Shown: one piece after another, positions 16,101-24,407 of the stretch
Layout: the number at the start of each line of letters is the position of its first letter
Numbering within the stretch: position 1 is the first letter of the stretch
Assembly: GCA_039969355.1 (NCBI GenBank)
Contig: JBDVOA010000007.1
Span: forward strand, 186,001-250,000
Reading direction: 5' to 3'
From: JL08 sp039969355
Lineage (GTDB): Bacteria; Pseudomonadota; Alphaproteobacteria; Rhodobacterales; Rhodobacteraceae
Length of the DNA stretch: 64,000 bases
Translations under genes and position numbers: made by a program
The notes under the pieces: model-generated
What the model was told of the DNA's origin: nothing
Seen by the model: the letters and a program-made list of their open reading frames with translations, nothing else
Database searches by the model: none

Positions 16101-18650
16101 GCCAGCTTCGACAGCTTCTGCGAACTCAGCAAGCAATGTATGTTGTGTGATGCGCGTAAAATAAACTTCGGCTTTTTCCAGATCAGTACGGGCATGATCA
16201 AGCGTTATATTGACGATTTCGTTGCAACGTTCAAAGTTGCCATTGAGGTATTCAAGGGAGGCGCCCATGCGATGGGCCTCGATCATAAGGTCATAATTCT
16301 CCTGCCAACCGTGTTCGCCGAGCAGATCCTGCGCGTCACGAACCAAAGAGAGCGCTGCTGAATAGGCAATCGCGTCGGTGGCTTTGTGTGCAGCTTGCAG
16401 GTTAAGCGTCGCCAACCCTACACGCTCTTCGTTTTGATCGATCAACTCGCGCCCGAAATTGAGATGATCAACAACTTCAAATAGCCGCTCCTGCAACATT
16501 TCGGGCGTCAACGTAGCGTGAAGTCGTCGCCCGATCGTGAGATGGAAATCTTTCTGCCGATCTGCGTCGATAAGGCTGTACGCGGCCTGCTGTACTCGGT
16601 CGTGTTGAAATGCGAACTCTCGCACGATAAGCGGGGACAGGGCGTCTTCGTTCTCCGTCGTTGCAAGGTCGGACAGCGGTTTTATCAAACCCTCTTCGAT
16701 GGCATCAAGCAGGTGTTCAAAAGTCACATGCGGTTCGGCTTTTTGGATCAGTGCAAGCGTGTCGATATCAAAACGGTTCCCGATACAGGCGGCAAGCTGA
16801 AGTGCCTCTTGGGTATCCGGCGCCAGTCGCCGAAGCTTTCGCAGCAACAGATCGACGACATTATCCGTGATCCCAGCTGATTGTATTGCTTTAATATCCC
16901 ATGTCCATTTTGAACGTTCGGATGCCGGCGAACTTGTCTGGCTGATAAATCCTTCACGGTGGATGTCCATCAGAAACTGTCTTACAAACAGTGGGTTACC
17001 TTGAGTTTTTTGAACAACCAAACGCGCCAGAGCCACGACTTCGGTAGTGTCCGCCTGCAAAGTATCAGCCAGCAGCTTTACAACCTCTGTTAGGCCAAGA
17101 GGGGCAAGTGTGAGATTGGTGAGTTTACCGCCTTCTTCTCCGATCTGAGACAGCGATTGCATTAGCGGGTGCATCGGATCAACTTCATTGTCTCGATAAG
17201 CGCCGATCAGGAACAGCCTTTCGATGCTTTCATCCGTCAGAATGACGCGTAACAGGCCAAGCGTGGCTGTATCCGCCCATTGCAAATCATCCAGAAACAG
17301 CACAACGGCGCGGTCGTTTGCACAAAGCGCACGCAGCAACTGACCGATGACACGCTCAAATCGGTTTTTGGCCTCGGTTGGTTCCAACTCTGACACGGCA
17401 GGTTGAGGACCGATCACCATCTCCAACTCCGGAAGCACATCCAGGATCACTTGGCCATTTTGCGAAAGTGCGGCATTCAGTCCGGTGCGCCATTCCGCCA
17501 GTTGCGCCTCACTTTCGGTCAGGATCTGACGCACGAGTTCGCGCAATGCAGCAGTCAGTCCCGAATAGGGGTCATTTCGTTTGAACTGGTCGAATTTTCC
17601 GGTGGCGAAATAGCCCCGTGCCCGAGTAATTGGTTTGTGTACTTCGTTTACCAGTGCGGATTTCCCGACGCCCGAATAACCGGCAACAAGCATCAGTTCT
17701 GCCCGGCCATGCCGCGTGCGTTCGAACGCTTCCAGAAGGGTTTCTACCTCGCGCTCCCGACCATACAGTCTTTCAGGGACGTGAAATCGCTCGGAGTGAT
17801 CGTTGCGGGCCGGTTCAAAGCGCTCAAGATTGTCGCCTAGGCGAACTTTTTCAAGGTCAGCGACCAGCCCCGCCATACTCTGGAAACGATCCTCAGCTTT
17901 TTTTGCCATGAGCTTGCTGACGATCTTGGACAATGCAAGCGATACGTCAGGATTGCGGCGATGGGCTGGTATGGGTTCGCGCGCGATGTGGCAATGGACC
18001 AGTTCCGTCTTGTCGTCTGATTCAAAAGGCCGACTTCCCGTGAGCATTTCGTAAAACGTCGCACCAAGAGAATAGATGTCTGTTCGATAGTCCAGGGTAC
18101 GGTTCATCCGACCAGTTTGCTCGGGAGACATGTAATAAAGTGACCCCTCCAGAACATTGGGGCTCTTGATCACAGGTTGCTCAAATGAGAATCTCGTCGA
18201 TATGCCAAAATCGATAATTTTGACTTCTCCGGTGCCTGGATTGATGATGAGGTTCTGCGGGCAGATGTCTTTGTGAATGACATTGGCGGCGTGGATCTGG
18301 TCGATCGTGGCTGCAATCTGGATTGCCGCGTCAAGGAATTCATCTGGCGACAGCGAACGTTCTGACAACAGGTCGGCAATCGACATGCCGTCGAAATCCT
18401 CGATCGCCATAAACAGCGACTTATTATGCCTTTGCAGATCAAGGCCACGTATCACGCCTGACAGTTCAAGATCCTTGGTGATTTCGAATTCACTGCGATA
18501 CCGCGCCAGTTCTTCGGCGGTCGGAAAGTCGCTCTTGAGTATTTTGATAACAACAGGAAGAAAATCGCTGTCGCGGACGGCTCTGATCACAAGAGATTTT
18601 TCACTTTCGTAAAGTCTCTCTCTGAATTGATAACCTTGGATAAACGACAT
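13125..18650 (-). CDS. Giant Ser/Thr kinase - AAA ATPase - GAF - nucleotide cyclase - PilZ-like regulator
   Basis: An 1841-residue cytoplasmic signalling protein. Residues 1-270 are a Ser/Thr kinase (Lys36, HKD 126-128, DFG 147-149, and GSLYYMSPEQTGRM in the activation segment). An AAA_16-type ATPase follows (P-loop GYSGVGKSA, Lys330; LFLDDLQWAD). Then comes a long helical TPR-like region (about 700-1290) and a GAF domain (about 1340-1490). A class III nucleotide cyclase (about 1545-1730) has metal ligands Asp1553 and Asp1597 and NLAAR. The C-terminus resembles a degenerate PilZ domain (NLSSTEA where NxSxxG is usual). It starts 6 bases after the halogenase stop, so it is the last gene of the peptide-modification operon. 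Ligand, targets and cyclic nucleotide are unknown. Confidence 0.9.
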   Translation of the reverse strand: MSFIQGYQFRERLYESEKSLVIRAVRDSDFLPVVIKILKSDFPTAEELARYRSEFEITKDLELSGVIRGLDLQRHNKSLFMAIEDFDGMSIADLLSERSLSPDEFLDAAIQIAATIDQIHAANVIHKDICPQNLIINPGTGEVKIIDFGISTRFSFEQPVIKSPNVLEGSLYYMSPEQTGRMNRTLDYRTDIYSLGATFYEMLTGSRPFESDDKTELVHCHIAREPIPAHRRNPDVSLALSKIVSKLMAKKAEDRFQSMAGLVADLEKVRLGDNLERFEPARNDHSERFHVPERLYGREREVETLLEAFERTRHGRAELMLVAGYSGVGKSALVNEVHKPITRARGYFATGKFDQFKRNDPYSGLTAALRELVRQILTESEAQLAEWRTGLNAALSQNGQVILDVLPELEMVIGPQPAVSELEPTEAKNRFERVIGQLLRALCANDRAVVLFLDDLQWADTATLGLLRVILTDESIERLFLIGAYRDNEVDPMHPLMQSLSQIGEEGGKLTNLTLAPLGLTEVVKLLADTLQADTTEVVALARLVVQKTQGNPLFVRQFLMDIHREGFISQTSSPASERSKWTWDIKAIQSAGITDNVVDLLLRKLRRLAPDTQEALQLAACIGNRFDIDTLALIQKAEPHVTFEHLLDAIEEGLIKPLSDLATTENEDALSPLIVREFAFQHDRVQQAAYSLIDADRQKDFHLTIGRRLHATLTPEMLQERLFEVVDHLNFGRELIDQNEERVGLATLNLQAAHKATDAIAYSAALSLVRDAQDLLGEHGWQENYDLMIEAHRMGASLEYLNGNFERCNEIVNITLDHARTDLEKAEVYFTRITQHTLLAEFAEAVEAGGKALALLGVDLPQEDLDAAGQQAIGAAMELLQDKEIASLFDNPDATSPEIALAQRCLRHLTIAAFLYNQRLFPVIVGTSVRLSLQHGNSPESALFFANYGLVLGAFMGRYKEGMEFGRLAMRLCDKFQGQAPTATVCLVHGVEIIPWVLHVREAIKVVDRGYYEGLNSGDILWAGYLVMYRVLLDTFAGRSLDRVLDAIPDQLGFATRTQNRGAEAGIQAHQIVLSTLAGRTKSSTDFSAGDIDEATYLRSCDRDQLAMAKCLYNILKAQALYLFGRPSEALRATEEIETSLSFIVNHPNLADHLLYQSLSLSALYVGGESEQAVAALEKIRGNLAQLTVWSDNCPDNFLAKRLLVEAELARITEDESAAADLYDSAIDAAQKSRILQDEALANELAARFMMERRPKSRVGAMYLRDARHTYQLWGAERKVEELELEFPQLLTEYRDARTAHLPITETLVSTTRADTTLSASSVLDIETLTKAAQTISGEVLLPRLLDRLLAILIENAGAQRGVLLLARAGKLYVDAEASVLSDEASVLLALPLDSEDGARLVPKGVINYVARTKEVIVLADAQQDGRFMVDPYIQSRETRSVLCHPIMHQGELIGLAYLENDLVDSAFTPDSVRLLSLLSGQIAISINNAELVENLEDKVRERTEQLEVHSRFIEQTFGRYLSSEVADRLLRSADGLDFSGRKGTVTVLLSDLRGFATFSDVLPPETIVKLLNNYLSEMTTVIQKYNGTIDAFIGDAILTVFGAPLQRPDDAERAVACALEMQLAMSRVNTWNSQNGLPDLEMGIGINTGEVVVGNIGSRKRAKYSVVGSNVNLAARIEGYTVGGQVLISKGTKDAVKTQLALKDSDVIEPKGLATPITVYDVTGLGGSYDLKLGSSETQRTALDPPVHIKYRLLSGKKVVGKEQSGFVLNLSSTEALIQSEFTPSPFTDLQLLLERADGSETATSIYAKVLDQSMSGGSFAVRFTAVPPDARSILKEYE

Positions 18651-18656
18651 CGAGTA

Positions 18657-19979
18657 TTACCCCTGCGGCGCATTGACGTAAGCGGGCGCGCCACTTTGTG
18701 TGGTGTTATAGTAACCCATACCGTGACCGATCTGGGCGAAATTAAGCTCTGAGAAGTTGCCAAAGGGCTCATAAAGCGTCAGCAATGGCAGTACCTCTCG
18801 ATCCCAACTCTCCTGATCGTCATAGCCTGCCAGGCTTAGTCCTGGCAATGCGCGACCTGCATCGACAAATGCATTCATCTGCTGCAAGTGAGGTCGAGCG
18901 TCTTCGCTGTTCCGGGCACGTTCCATGCTGGATCGAGCCAAGTCCCAAAAAGGTGTATCCCAGCGGGATCCACACGCATAGTGCCAGGCCACGAATAACG
19001 AGTTGCGCAGGACGTAAGAGCGCATGGCCCTGTTCCAACCTGCAGTTGCAGCAGTGTCATTGGCGGTATTCGGTTCAGAGTCCGCAATCCAGCGCTGAGC
19101 TGCCCTAACCTGAAGGATCGACGCCCCGATTGAGGTTGCCTCCAATGGCTCTATGAAAGATGCTGCGTTGCCAATTGAAAAGACCCGGCCATCAAAGAGA
19201 TCGCGACGCAGAAAATTTGGATAGCTGAGTGCGCCGCGTTCTTCCCATTCCGAAATCTTCTCATTGTTTAGGAAGGCGGAAAAATCGGCCTCGACCTCGT
19301 CATCTGAATTAAGATCAGAGTTGAAAAGGTAACCGCAAGACGTTGTACCATTTAACGGAATTTGAAATATCCAGCCATGAGGTCTGGCCACGGCGCGGGT
19401 TACGCCGCTCAGATCACTTGCAGGAAGACGCCGCAGAATCGCCCGCCCGGTAGGGATCCAGTCCATTTGTATCACGTCGTCATCGCTCGAACCGTCAGTT
19501 TGCGCCGATTTGGGAAACCCGCGTGCATCAAGTACATAATCGCAATGAAGCGTAGCCCCGCTTTCCAAAGCCACAAGCGCGCCAGCGTCTGTGGTGTCCA
19601 AAGAGACCACTCTTGCATCAATGTATTGCGCGTGGACATGCTCTGCGATCAGGCCCACCACCTTGGACGCGTCAAAGTGAAATCCGATTAGTCGAGTCGG
19701 TTGAAAACGGTTGTAAAAAGTTTGCCCGTCAGTGCCCCAGCCTTCAAATCGCGTTCCAGTCTTGAGGGTGGCGCCGCAGTGCTCCTGCAAATCGGCAAAA
19801 TCCAAGCCAGTCGTGTGCTTCAGCCACTGAGGAAACCGGGGGGTTGTGCCTTCCCCGACGCCTATGGTTGGAATGCGAGAATCGTAAATATGGAGCAATT
19901 CTGCTTTTGGTTCCGTTTTGGTCAGGTGGGCGGCTGCAATGAAACCGGCGGTTCCCCCGCCGAGGATAGCGATTTTCAT
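18657..19979 (-). CDS. Tryptophan-halogenase family flavoprotein
   Basis: A 440-residue flavin-dependent halogenase-like protein. The FAD-binding GGGTAG is at residues 7-12. Lys73 in GATLKTGTRFEGW is placed like the catalytic Lys that carries hypohalite. The segment FIEPLEATS is typical of the family. The usual WxWxIP signature reads GWIFQIP, with Phe replacing the second Trp. Family members chlorinate or brominate aromatic rings and need a separate FADH2-supplying reductase, which was not found here. The gene overlaps the upstream FAD monooxygenase by 4 bases and is followed after 6 bases by the giant kinase. Its substrate is unknown. Confidence 0.88.
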   Translation of the reverse strand: MKIAILGGGTAGFIAAAHLTKTEPKAELLHIYDSRIPTIGVGEGTTPRFPQWLKHTTGLDFADLQEHCGATLKTGTRFEGWGTDGQTFYNRFQPTRLIGFHFDASKVVGLIAEHVHAQYIDARVVSLDTTDAGALVALESGATLHCDYVLDARGFPKSAQTDGSSDDDVIQMDWIPTGRAILRRLPASDLSGVTRAVARPHGWIFQIPLNGTTSCGYLFNSDLNSDDEVEADFSAFLNNEKISEWEERGALSYPNFLRRDLFDGRVFSIGNAASFIEPLEATSIGASILQVRAAQRWIADSEPNTANDTAATAGWNRAMRSYVLRNSLFVAWHYACGSRWDTPFWDLARSSMERARNSEDARPHLQQMNAFVDAGRALPGLSLAGYDDQESWDREVLPLLTLYEPFGNFSELNFAQIGHGMGYYNTTQSGAPAYVNAPQG

Positions 19980-21313
19980 GCGAGCTGCCTTTCCATCAAC
20001 CTATTCAGCGGAAGCAGCAGATGTTGAGTTTTGAGGATAGCGAGCGCGACGTCCGAGTCTGAGGGGGCCAATTCAAACAGTCGGCCATACTTCTCCTTGT
20101 CGTATCTCAGCCGACCTCCCGATTGATCGTGACCTGTCGCAATCTGCCAGGGTTCAGCATTGAGTTCCGCCAACTCCTTTTGGAAATCCAATCCGGACAG
20201 TATCTCATTATCGTGTTTGTCGACAAACTCTGCCAAAAGGAGCGCACTTCGCGCTGCTGCCGTCATGCCCAACCCATAGTAAGGGTCAAGCGCGCAAACT
20301 GAATCCGCAATGGCGACTAACCCGTTTGGCCATTGGCCGAGTTGGTCATAATGTCGGGTCCGGCTGGCTGTTCGCCCATAGTGGTGGATCTCAGAGACGG
20401 GTTTTGCATGTTCCAACACTTTCCTGAATTGCGGGTCATCTAGACTCTCAACAAAATCGAGGAATTCCCGATGGTCTTTAGGAAGGTCGTCTTTATTTGT
20501 GGCCAAAAGGACGACACCCCAGAAATCATTCTCGGCGCGCAACATCATCGCCGCGCGATGACCGGCCTTTGCCGTCGGAGAAACCGCAAGGCACTGCCAG
20601 TCTGGTGCATCGCCCGGATCCAGATGAAACCAGCATGATACATATTTCCGACCTGACTCGATCACGGTTTCCTTGGCACGCAGATCCGAACCACCGGGGA
20701 TATCGCCGATCCAGCGCTGCAATCTTGAAGCCGCGCCACTTGCATCAACTACCAAATTTGCAAAAATCGTTTCTTCGTCAGCTGGCGCGACGGCCCGGCA
20801 AACCCCTGAGACCTGTTTGCCCGTGGGATCAGTCAACAGCCCGGCGACCTGGCAGCCTTGACTTATTGTCACGTTTGGTCGTTCAAGAATTTCCGTCCGC
20901 AGAACGTCTTCCAGCAAAGACCTCGAACAGGCATACATTTCAATGCCCGACGGTGACCGGGGCAGCCAACCAGACGGGAACCGCATTGCGACGTCAGCAC
21001 AAGCATCAAAAGGAATTGCGCCGCGTGCAACAGCTTCCCGCCGCCAATTTGGTGCCAGAACATCAAACGCGCGCACGCCGGCCCCCATCAAAAGGTGCAG
21101 ACAATGACCCTGAGGTACGCCTTGGCGCGCCGGCGGTACGGTGCCCGCGACGGCCTCTGGGTAATGCGAACGTTCAAGGATCGTTACTTCGGTGTATCGA
21201 TCAGCCAGCGCATGTGCGGCCAATAAACCGCCGATACCACCTCCGATGATAACAGCATGCTGCCTGGCGGACATTTCGCCATACTGTTGCGCCGGATCAT
21301 GCTGATCAGACAT
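19976..21313 (-). CDS. FAD-dependent monooxygenase-like oxidoreductase
   Basis: A 445-residue flavoprotein of the group A hydroxylase / geranylgeranyl-reductase-like superfamily. It has the N-terminal dinucleotide motif IIGGGIGGLLAAHAL (residues 19-35), an ERS segment ending the first Rossmann unit, NLVVDASGAASRLQRW (the DG-type motif), and a C-terminal ADSVCALDPYYGLGMTAA (the GD-type motif). It could hydroxylate or oxidise a peptide side chain or small molecule, but the substrate is not evident. It starts 20 bases after the 177-residue unknown gene and overlaps the halogenase gene (ATGA). Confidence 0.82.
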   Translation of the reverse strand: MSDQHDPAQQYGEMSARQHAVIIGGGIGGLLAAHALADRYTEVTILERSHYPEAVAGTVPPARQGVPQGHCLHLLMGAGVRAFDVLAPNWRREAVARGAIPFDACADVAMRFPSGWLPRSPSGIEMYACSRSLLEDVLRTEILERPNVTISQGCQVAGLLTDPTGKQVSGVCRAVAPADEETIFANLVVDASGAASRLQRWIGDIPGGSDLRAKETVIESGRKYVSCWFHLDPGDAPDWQCLAVSPTAKAGHRAAMMLRAENDFWGVVLLATNKDDLPKDHREFLDFVESLDDPQFRKVLEHAKPVSEIHHYGRTASRTRHYDQLGQWPNGLVAIADSVCALDPYYGLGMTAAARSALLLAEFVDKHDNEILSGLDFQKELAELNAEPWQIATGHDQSGGRLRYDKEKYGRLFELAPSDSDVALAILKTQHLLLPLNRLMERQLA

Positions 21314-21333
21314 TATGCTGGATGTCCGCGCAT

Positions 21334-21867
21334 TCAGTCTTCCTTGAGCAGTTTTTCCGGAACGTCGTATGATATCCTGGAGAATGTCTGAGATACCACA
21401 TATTTGGCATCTGTTTTTCCTGTCGGGACAAACGGGCCGATGATGTGGCGTTCATTCGGGTTGGGGAAGAATTGGTTGTTGTAGTAGTTGCCATGAGGGA
21501 AATTCAGGTGAAAAAGATAGGTTCCGGGCGTGCTCTCAACACCCTTCACAGCGACACCCCCACCTTTGCCACGACACGATTTGCCAGAGACTTTCAGTTC
21601 AAAATTGCGGGTCTTGATAATGTCTCCAATCCAGACCTTGTCGTCATCGTCGAGGTTGAACTCTAGTTCGTCGAGATTCCCGAGGTCTTTTTGCAAATAG
21701 TGCAGAACCTCACCCGGTTCGTGCCAGTGAATGTACAAAATGCTCGGGCCGGTGAACAGATATTTTCCCTTTGCGTCGTAGGTGATGGAGTGCCCCGTCC
21801 ATGTCCCAACCATAAGCTCGAAAGGTTGGGCGTAATCTAGCCCCCTGAATTCTTGTTTATCAGTCAT
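21334..21867 (-). CDS. Unknown protein of the peptide-modification operon
   Basis: A 177-residue protein I do not recognise. It is rich in Gly, aromatic residues and alternating beta-like segments (FELMVGTWTGHSITYD, SILYIHWHEPGEVLHYL, FHLNFPHGNYYNNQFF). This suggests a lipocalin-like or other beta-barrel fold, by inference only. There is no signal peptide or membrane segment. The ATG has a good ribosome binding site (GGAG, 6-7 bases upstream). It sits between the YcaO gene (26-base gap) and the FAD monooxygenase gene, so it may bind or modify the peptide or a cofactor. Confidence 0.75.
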   Translation of the reverse strand: MTDKQEFRGLDYAQPFELMVGTWTGHSITYDAKGKYLFTGPSILYIHWHEPGEVLHYLQKDLGNLDELEFNLDDDDKVWIGDIIKTRNFELKVSGKSCRGKGGGVAVKGVESTPGTYLFHLNFPHGNYYNNQFFPNPNERHIIGPFVPTGKTDAKYVVSQTFSRISYDVPEKLLKED

Positions 21868-21893
21868 CTTAAAACTCCTTTTTGTTCAAGGCC

Positions 21894-24170
21894 CTAGAAC
21901 TGGACCACCGCAGGGTTCAAATCGCTCTCTTTAATTTGGTTTGTAAGCCACCCTTCTTTTACCGGCACGTCGTACAGCCTGCCGGGGCCGAAACGGCCCC
22001 AGAAATGGCGCAGCCCGGGTGCTACGACGCGTACAACAGGTAGTTCCACGTCAGGGCGGGTCTGATCCAGCACCAACACTTCAATATCGAGAGATTTGGC
22101 CGTAGATACACAGAATTCGATATCCTGCCGGATATCCTCTGAAGAGCGGTCGGCGATATCATTCAGGCTTCGCGGCTCCACTTCTGGATCAGGCAAAAGG
22201 TAGGGGGTCTGCCTGACGCGAACAGAGTGCCACCAGTCGACACTTTCGACGTCACCGCGATAGGTGCGGGCAGACGCGGGGCCGTTGGCGGCAGGAACCG
22301 CTTCCAGTGACTGATTCAGCTCGGTCAGCGCGCGAGACAGCGCGACGCTCGGATCGAGGTGGCAGCCAAATCCATAAATAATGTCCTCTTCCGGCTTGTC
22401 CGTGCGCCGGGACAGCGCCGCAAAAATAGGTATGCCAAAGTCGCTCGTCAGATCCAGCGCCCAGACCTCGCGGTGGAGGCCCCTATAATGATCAATCAGG
22501 CCGGAAACATAAGCGTCTTGTGTATTGCTCAGGTCGACGCCGGGCAATTGCAGGCGATTATACCACCAAATTGCAACGGCATCGCGCTCGATCAACTCAA
22601 GTAAACCCTGCAAAATCGCCTCTTCCACACTTGAGCCGGCAGCACAGCCATTTGAATCGGCGCGTGCAAATATCGGGTCGGCGTTGGGGTATCCGAAATA
22701 GCAAAAGGACGTCGGTAGATATCGCGTCTTCAGATTTGTCAGGGACCACAGTGGCGTCCATTCTATCGCGGCATCTTCGCGGAACGGCTCGGGCACCCAA
22801 TGTGCTTTGTGCGCCTTACGATTGTGGATGCCGCGATCTGCATATTGCGCCTTGCTGTAACACATGCAGCTATTGGGGTTGAGCGCCGCGTTCCCAAGCT
22901 CAAGATAGGTAGCTCGCAATCTCGGTTCCGTTCCGTCAAAAACACCAGAGTAGCGTTCTAGCGACTCCCCTAGCGCGCTGGCACGGGCCTGCTGGGCCGA
23001 TTTGCCCTTTCCGCCGGATCGCCGCCGCAAACCTTCCCGCAGGAAAAAGCGGTTATCGTGCATGTCTGAGAAATTGTGGTCCGCCGAATACGTCACTGTG
23101 GGGGCGTTTTTACTATCGCTCTTTTGTGTGCGATCCCCGATTCTCAAAGTTCCGATGATGCCGGTGATCGGGCTTAGATGGCGTTCAAGACTTGCGATAA
23201 CGGTAGTCTGATCACTACCACGGTGGCCCCCATCCGTCGTGTCTACTTTGGGGGTGGTACGCAGGGCGATTGGCCGTGCGCTAGTGCCGTCCAGTGGCGC
23301 TGCCGATCCGCAAGCCGGACACTGTGGCCGCTGGATCAGCCTGTGATGTGAACGCTCCAGCGTCTGAACATTTGTTGTAATCACCTGATCTGCCAGAACC
23401 GGCGCGCTTCCCGAACCGATCCACCGCGCAATTTCAGTCGATAACTCTGCCAAAGCCGCGACGCCGGACGCTGGAAGCGCCGCAGCTGGACCGCCGGAAA
23501 ATCCGGACTGACCTTTGCAATGGCCTACATATTCTTCCATCCGCCGATGCCATCGTAAACGATGCGCCAGACATTCCCAGCAAGCCGTTCGACCAGGCAC
23601 AAAGGCTGGGCCAAGCCAGGTTTCAATACCGGTCGGGCGGGCGAGAACCCAAGGTTGACCGGATTTCAATGCGCCCTCGTTCCAAGAATCCAAATCCGGA
23701 TGCAGGTAATTTTCCGTGAGGATTACAGTCAGGTCTTTGCCAGTACCCAAACCGACGCCCTGTTGTTCCAGCAGGCTGTCCAAAGTATCCTTGCTAATTC
23801 CGCCAAGGCCGCGCGTGGTTACCTCGGTCGACGCAAGGCGAGATTGGGCGTCCCCCGGAAATGCACCAGTGTGTTCCCAAAACGATCTGAGCGAACGCGG
23901 CAGATTGGCTGTATCCTCCGCGAGGTAGCCGTCGCGCCGCAATCGAGTCAGCGCCGAATAAACGTCGCCACTCTCGTAACTTCCTGACAATGCTTCAAAA
24001 ATGTCTTCTACAGCACTGCCGCCGTCCAAATAGGGCGCAAGTGCCGCAAAAACGGGGCGGGGCATAAAAGCACTGTCCCCGTCCCGAAACAGGAACAGGC
24101 CTTTATCGTGTTCAACAACGGGTTCTACAGACGACTTGAAGCGTGGCCTGGCCGCGGCATCGACGTCCAT
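21894..24170 (-). CDS. Fused leader-binding (E1-like) and YcaO cyclodehydratase
   Basis: A 758-residue enzyme of thiazole/oxazole-modified peptide (TOMM/LAP) pathways. The N-terminal 330 residues resemble the leader-peptide-binding, E1-like partner. The zinc tetrad is Cys197, Cys200, Cys284 and Cys287 (CWEC, CPAC). The C-terminal part is the ATP-using YcaO domain, with ALGESLERYSGVF, CAAGSSVEEAILQGLLELIE and RDAVAIWWYN. Family members convert Cys, Ser or Thr of a precursor to azolines. The C-terminus reads NPAVVQF and lacks the PxPxP tail found in many YcaO cyclodehydratases. It begins 15 bases after the precursor stop. Confidence 0.9.
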   Translation of the reverse strand: MDVDAAARPRFKSSVEPVVEHDKGLFLFRDGDSAFMPRPVFAALAPYLDGGSAVEDIFEALSGSYESGDVYSALTRLRRDGYLAEDTANLPRSLRSFWEHTGAFPGDAQSRLASTEVTTRGLGGISKDTLDSLLEQQGVGLGTGKDLTVILTENYLHPDLDSWNEGALKSGQPWVLARPTGIETWLGPAFVPGRTACWECLAHRLRWHRRMEEYVGHCKGQSGFSGGPAAALPASGVAALAELSTEIARWIGSGSAPVLADQVITTNVQTLERSHHRLIQRPQCPACGSAAPLDGTSARPIALRTTPKVDTTDGGHRGSDQTTVIASLERHLSPITGIIGTLRIGDRTQKSDSKNAPTVTYSADHNFSDMHDNRFFLREGLRRRSGGKGKSAQQARASALGESLERYSGVFDGTEPRLRATYLELGNAALNPNSCMCYSKAQYADRGIHNRKAHKAHWVPEPFREDAAIEWTPLWSLTNLKTRYLPTSFCYFGYPNADPIFARADSNGCAAGSSVEEAILQGLLELIERDAVAIWWYNRLQLPGVDLSNTQDAYVSGLIDHYRGLHREVWALDLTSDFGIPIFAALSRRTDKPEEDIIYGFGCHLDPSVALSRALTELNQSLEAVPAANGPASARTYRGDVESVDWWHSVRVRQTPYLLPDPEVEPRSLNDIADRSSEDIRQDIEFCVSTAKSLDIEVLVLDQTRPDVELPVVRVVAPGLRHFWGRFGPGRLYDVPVKEGWLTNQIKESDLNPAVVQF

Positions 24171-24185
24171 GTTGGTTCTATGGTT

Positions 24186-24407
24186 TTAGCAGCAAGCAGG
24201 CGGCGCGACGTTGTTACCATCCGTGGGTTCAGCCGTTTGAACCACCTTGTCGAACTTGATGTCATGCTCAGCGCCCCATTGGTCGATGGCCTTCCTCGGG
24301 TCATTCTCCAGTAATTCGCGAAACTCAGCGTCTTTCCATGCCTTGGCGTGGATCTTGTTCCAGTCACTATGTGATGGCTTGGGTTGGTGGGTCATTTTAC
24401 CTGACAT
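24186..24407 (-). CDS. Candidate RiPP precursor peptide with NHLP-like leader
   Basis: A 73-residue peptide. ATG 24407 is chosen because GGAGG lies 8 bases upstream; the frame extends further but without a ribosome binding site. The segment AKAWKDAEFRELLENDPRKA matches the conserved helix of NHLP (nitrile-hydratase-like) leader peptides. The C-terminus is PTDGNNVAPPACC. Cys72 and Cys73 are the only Cys, and the only other cyclisable residue near them is Thr62 or Thr58. Trp occurs only in the leader part (positions 16, 24, 44). It is the first gene of the leftward operon, right before the YcaO gene. The leader-core boundary is not defined, as no GG or GA site is obvious. Confidence 0.85.
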   Translation of the reverse strand: MSGKMTHQPKPSHSDWNKIHAKAWKDAEFRELLENDPRKAIDQWGAEHDIKFDKVVQTAEPTDGNNVAPPACC

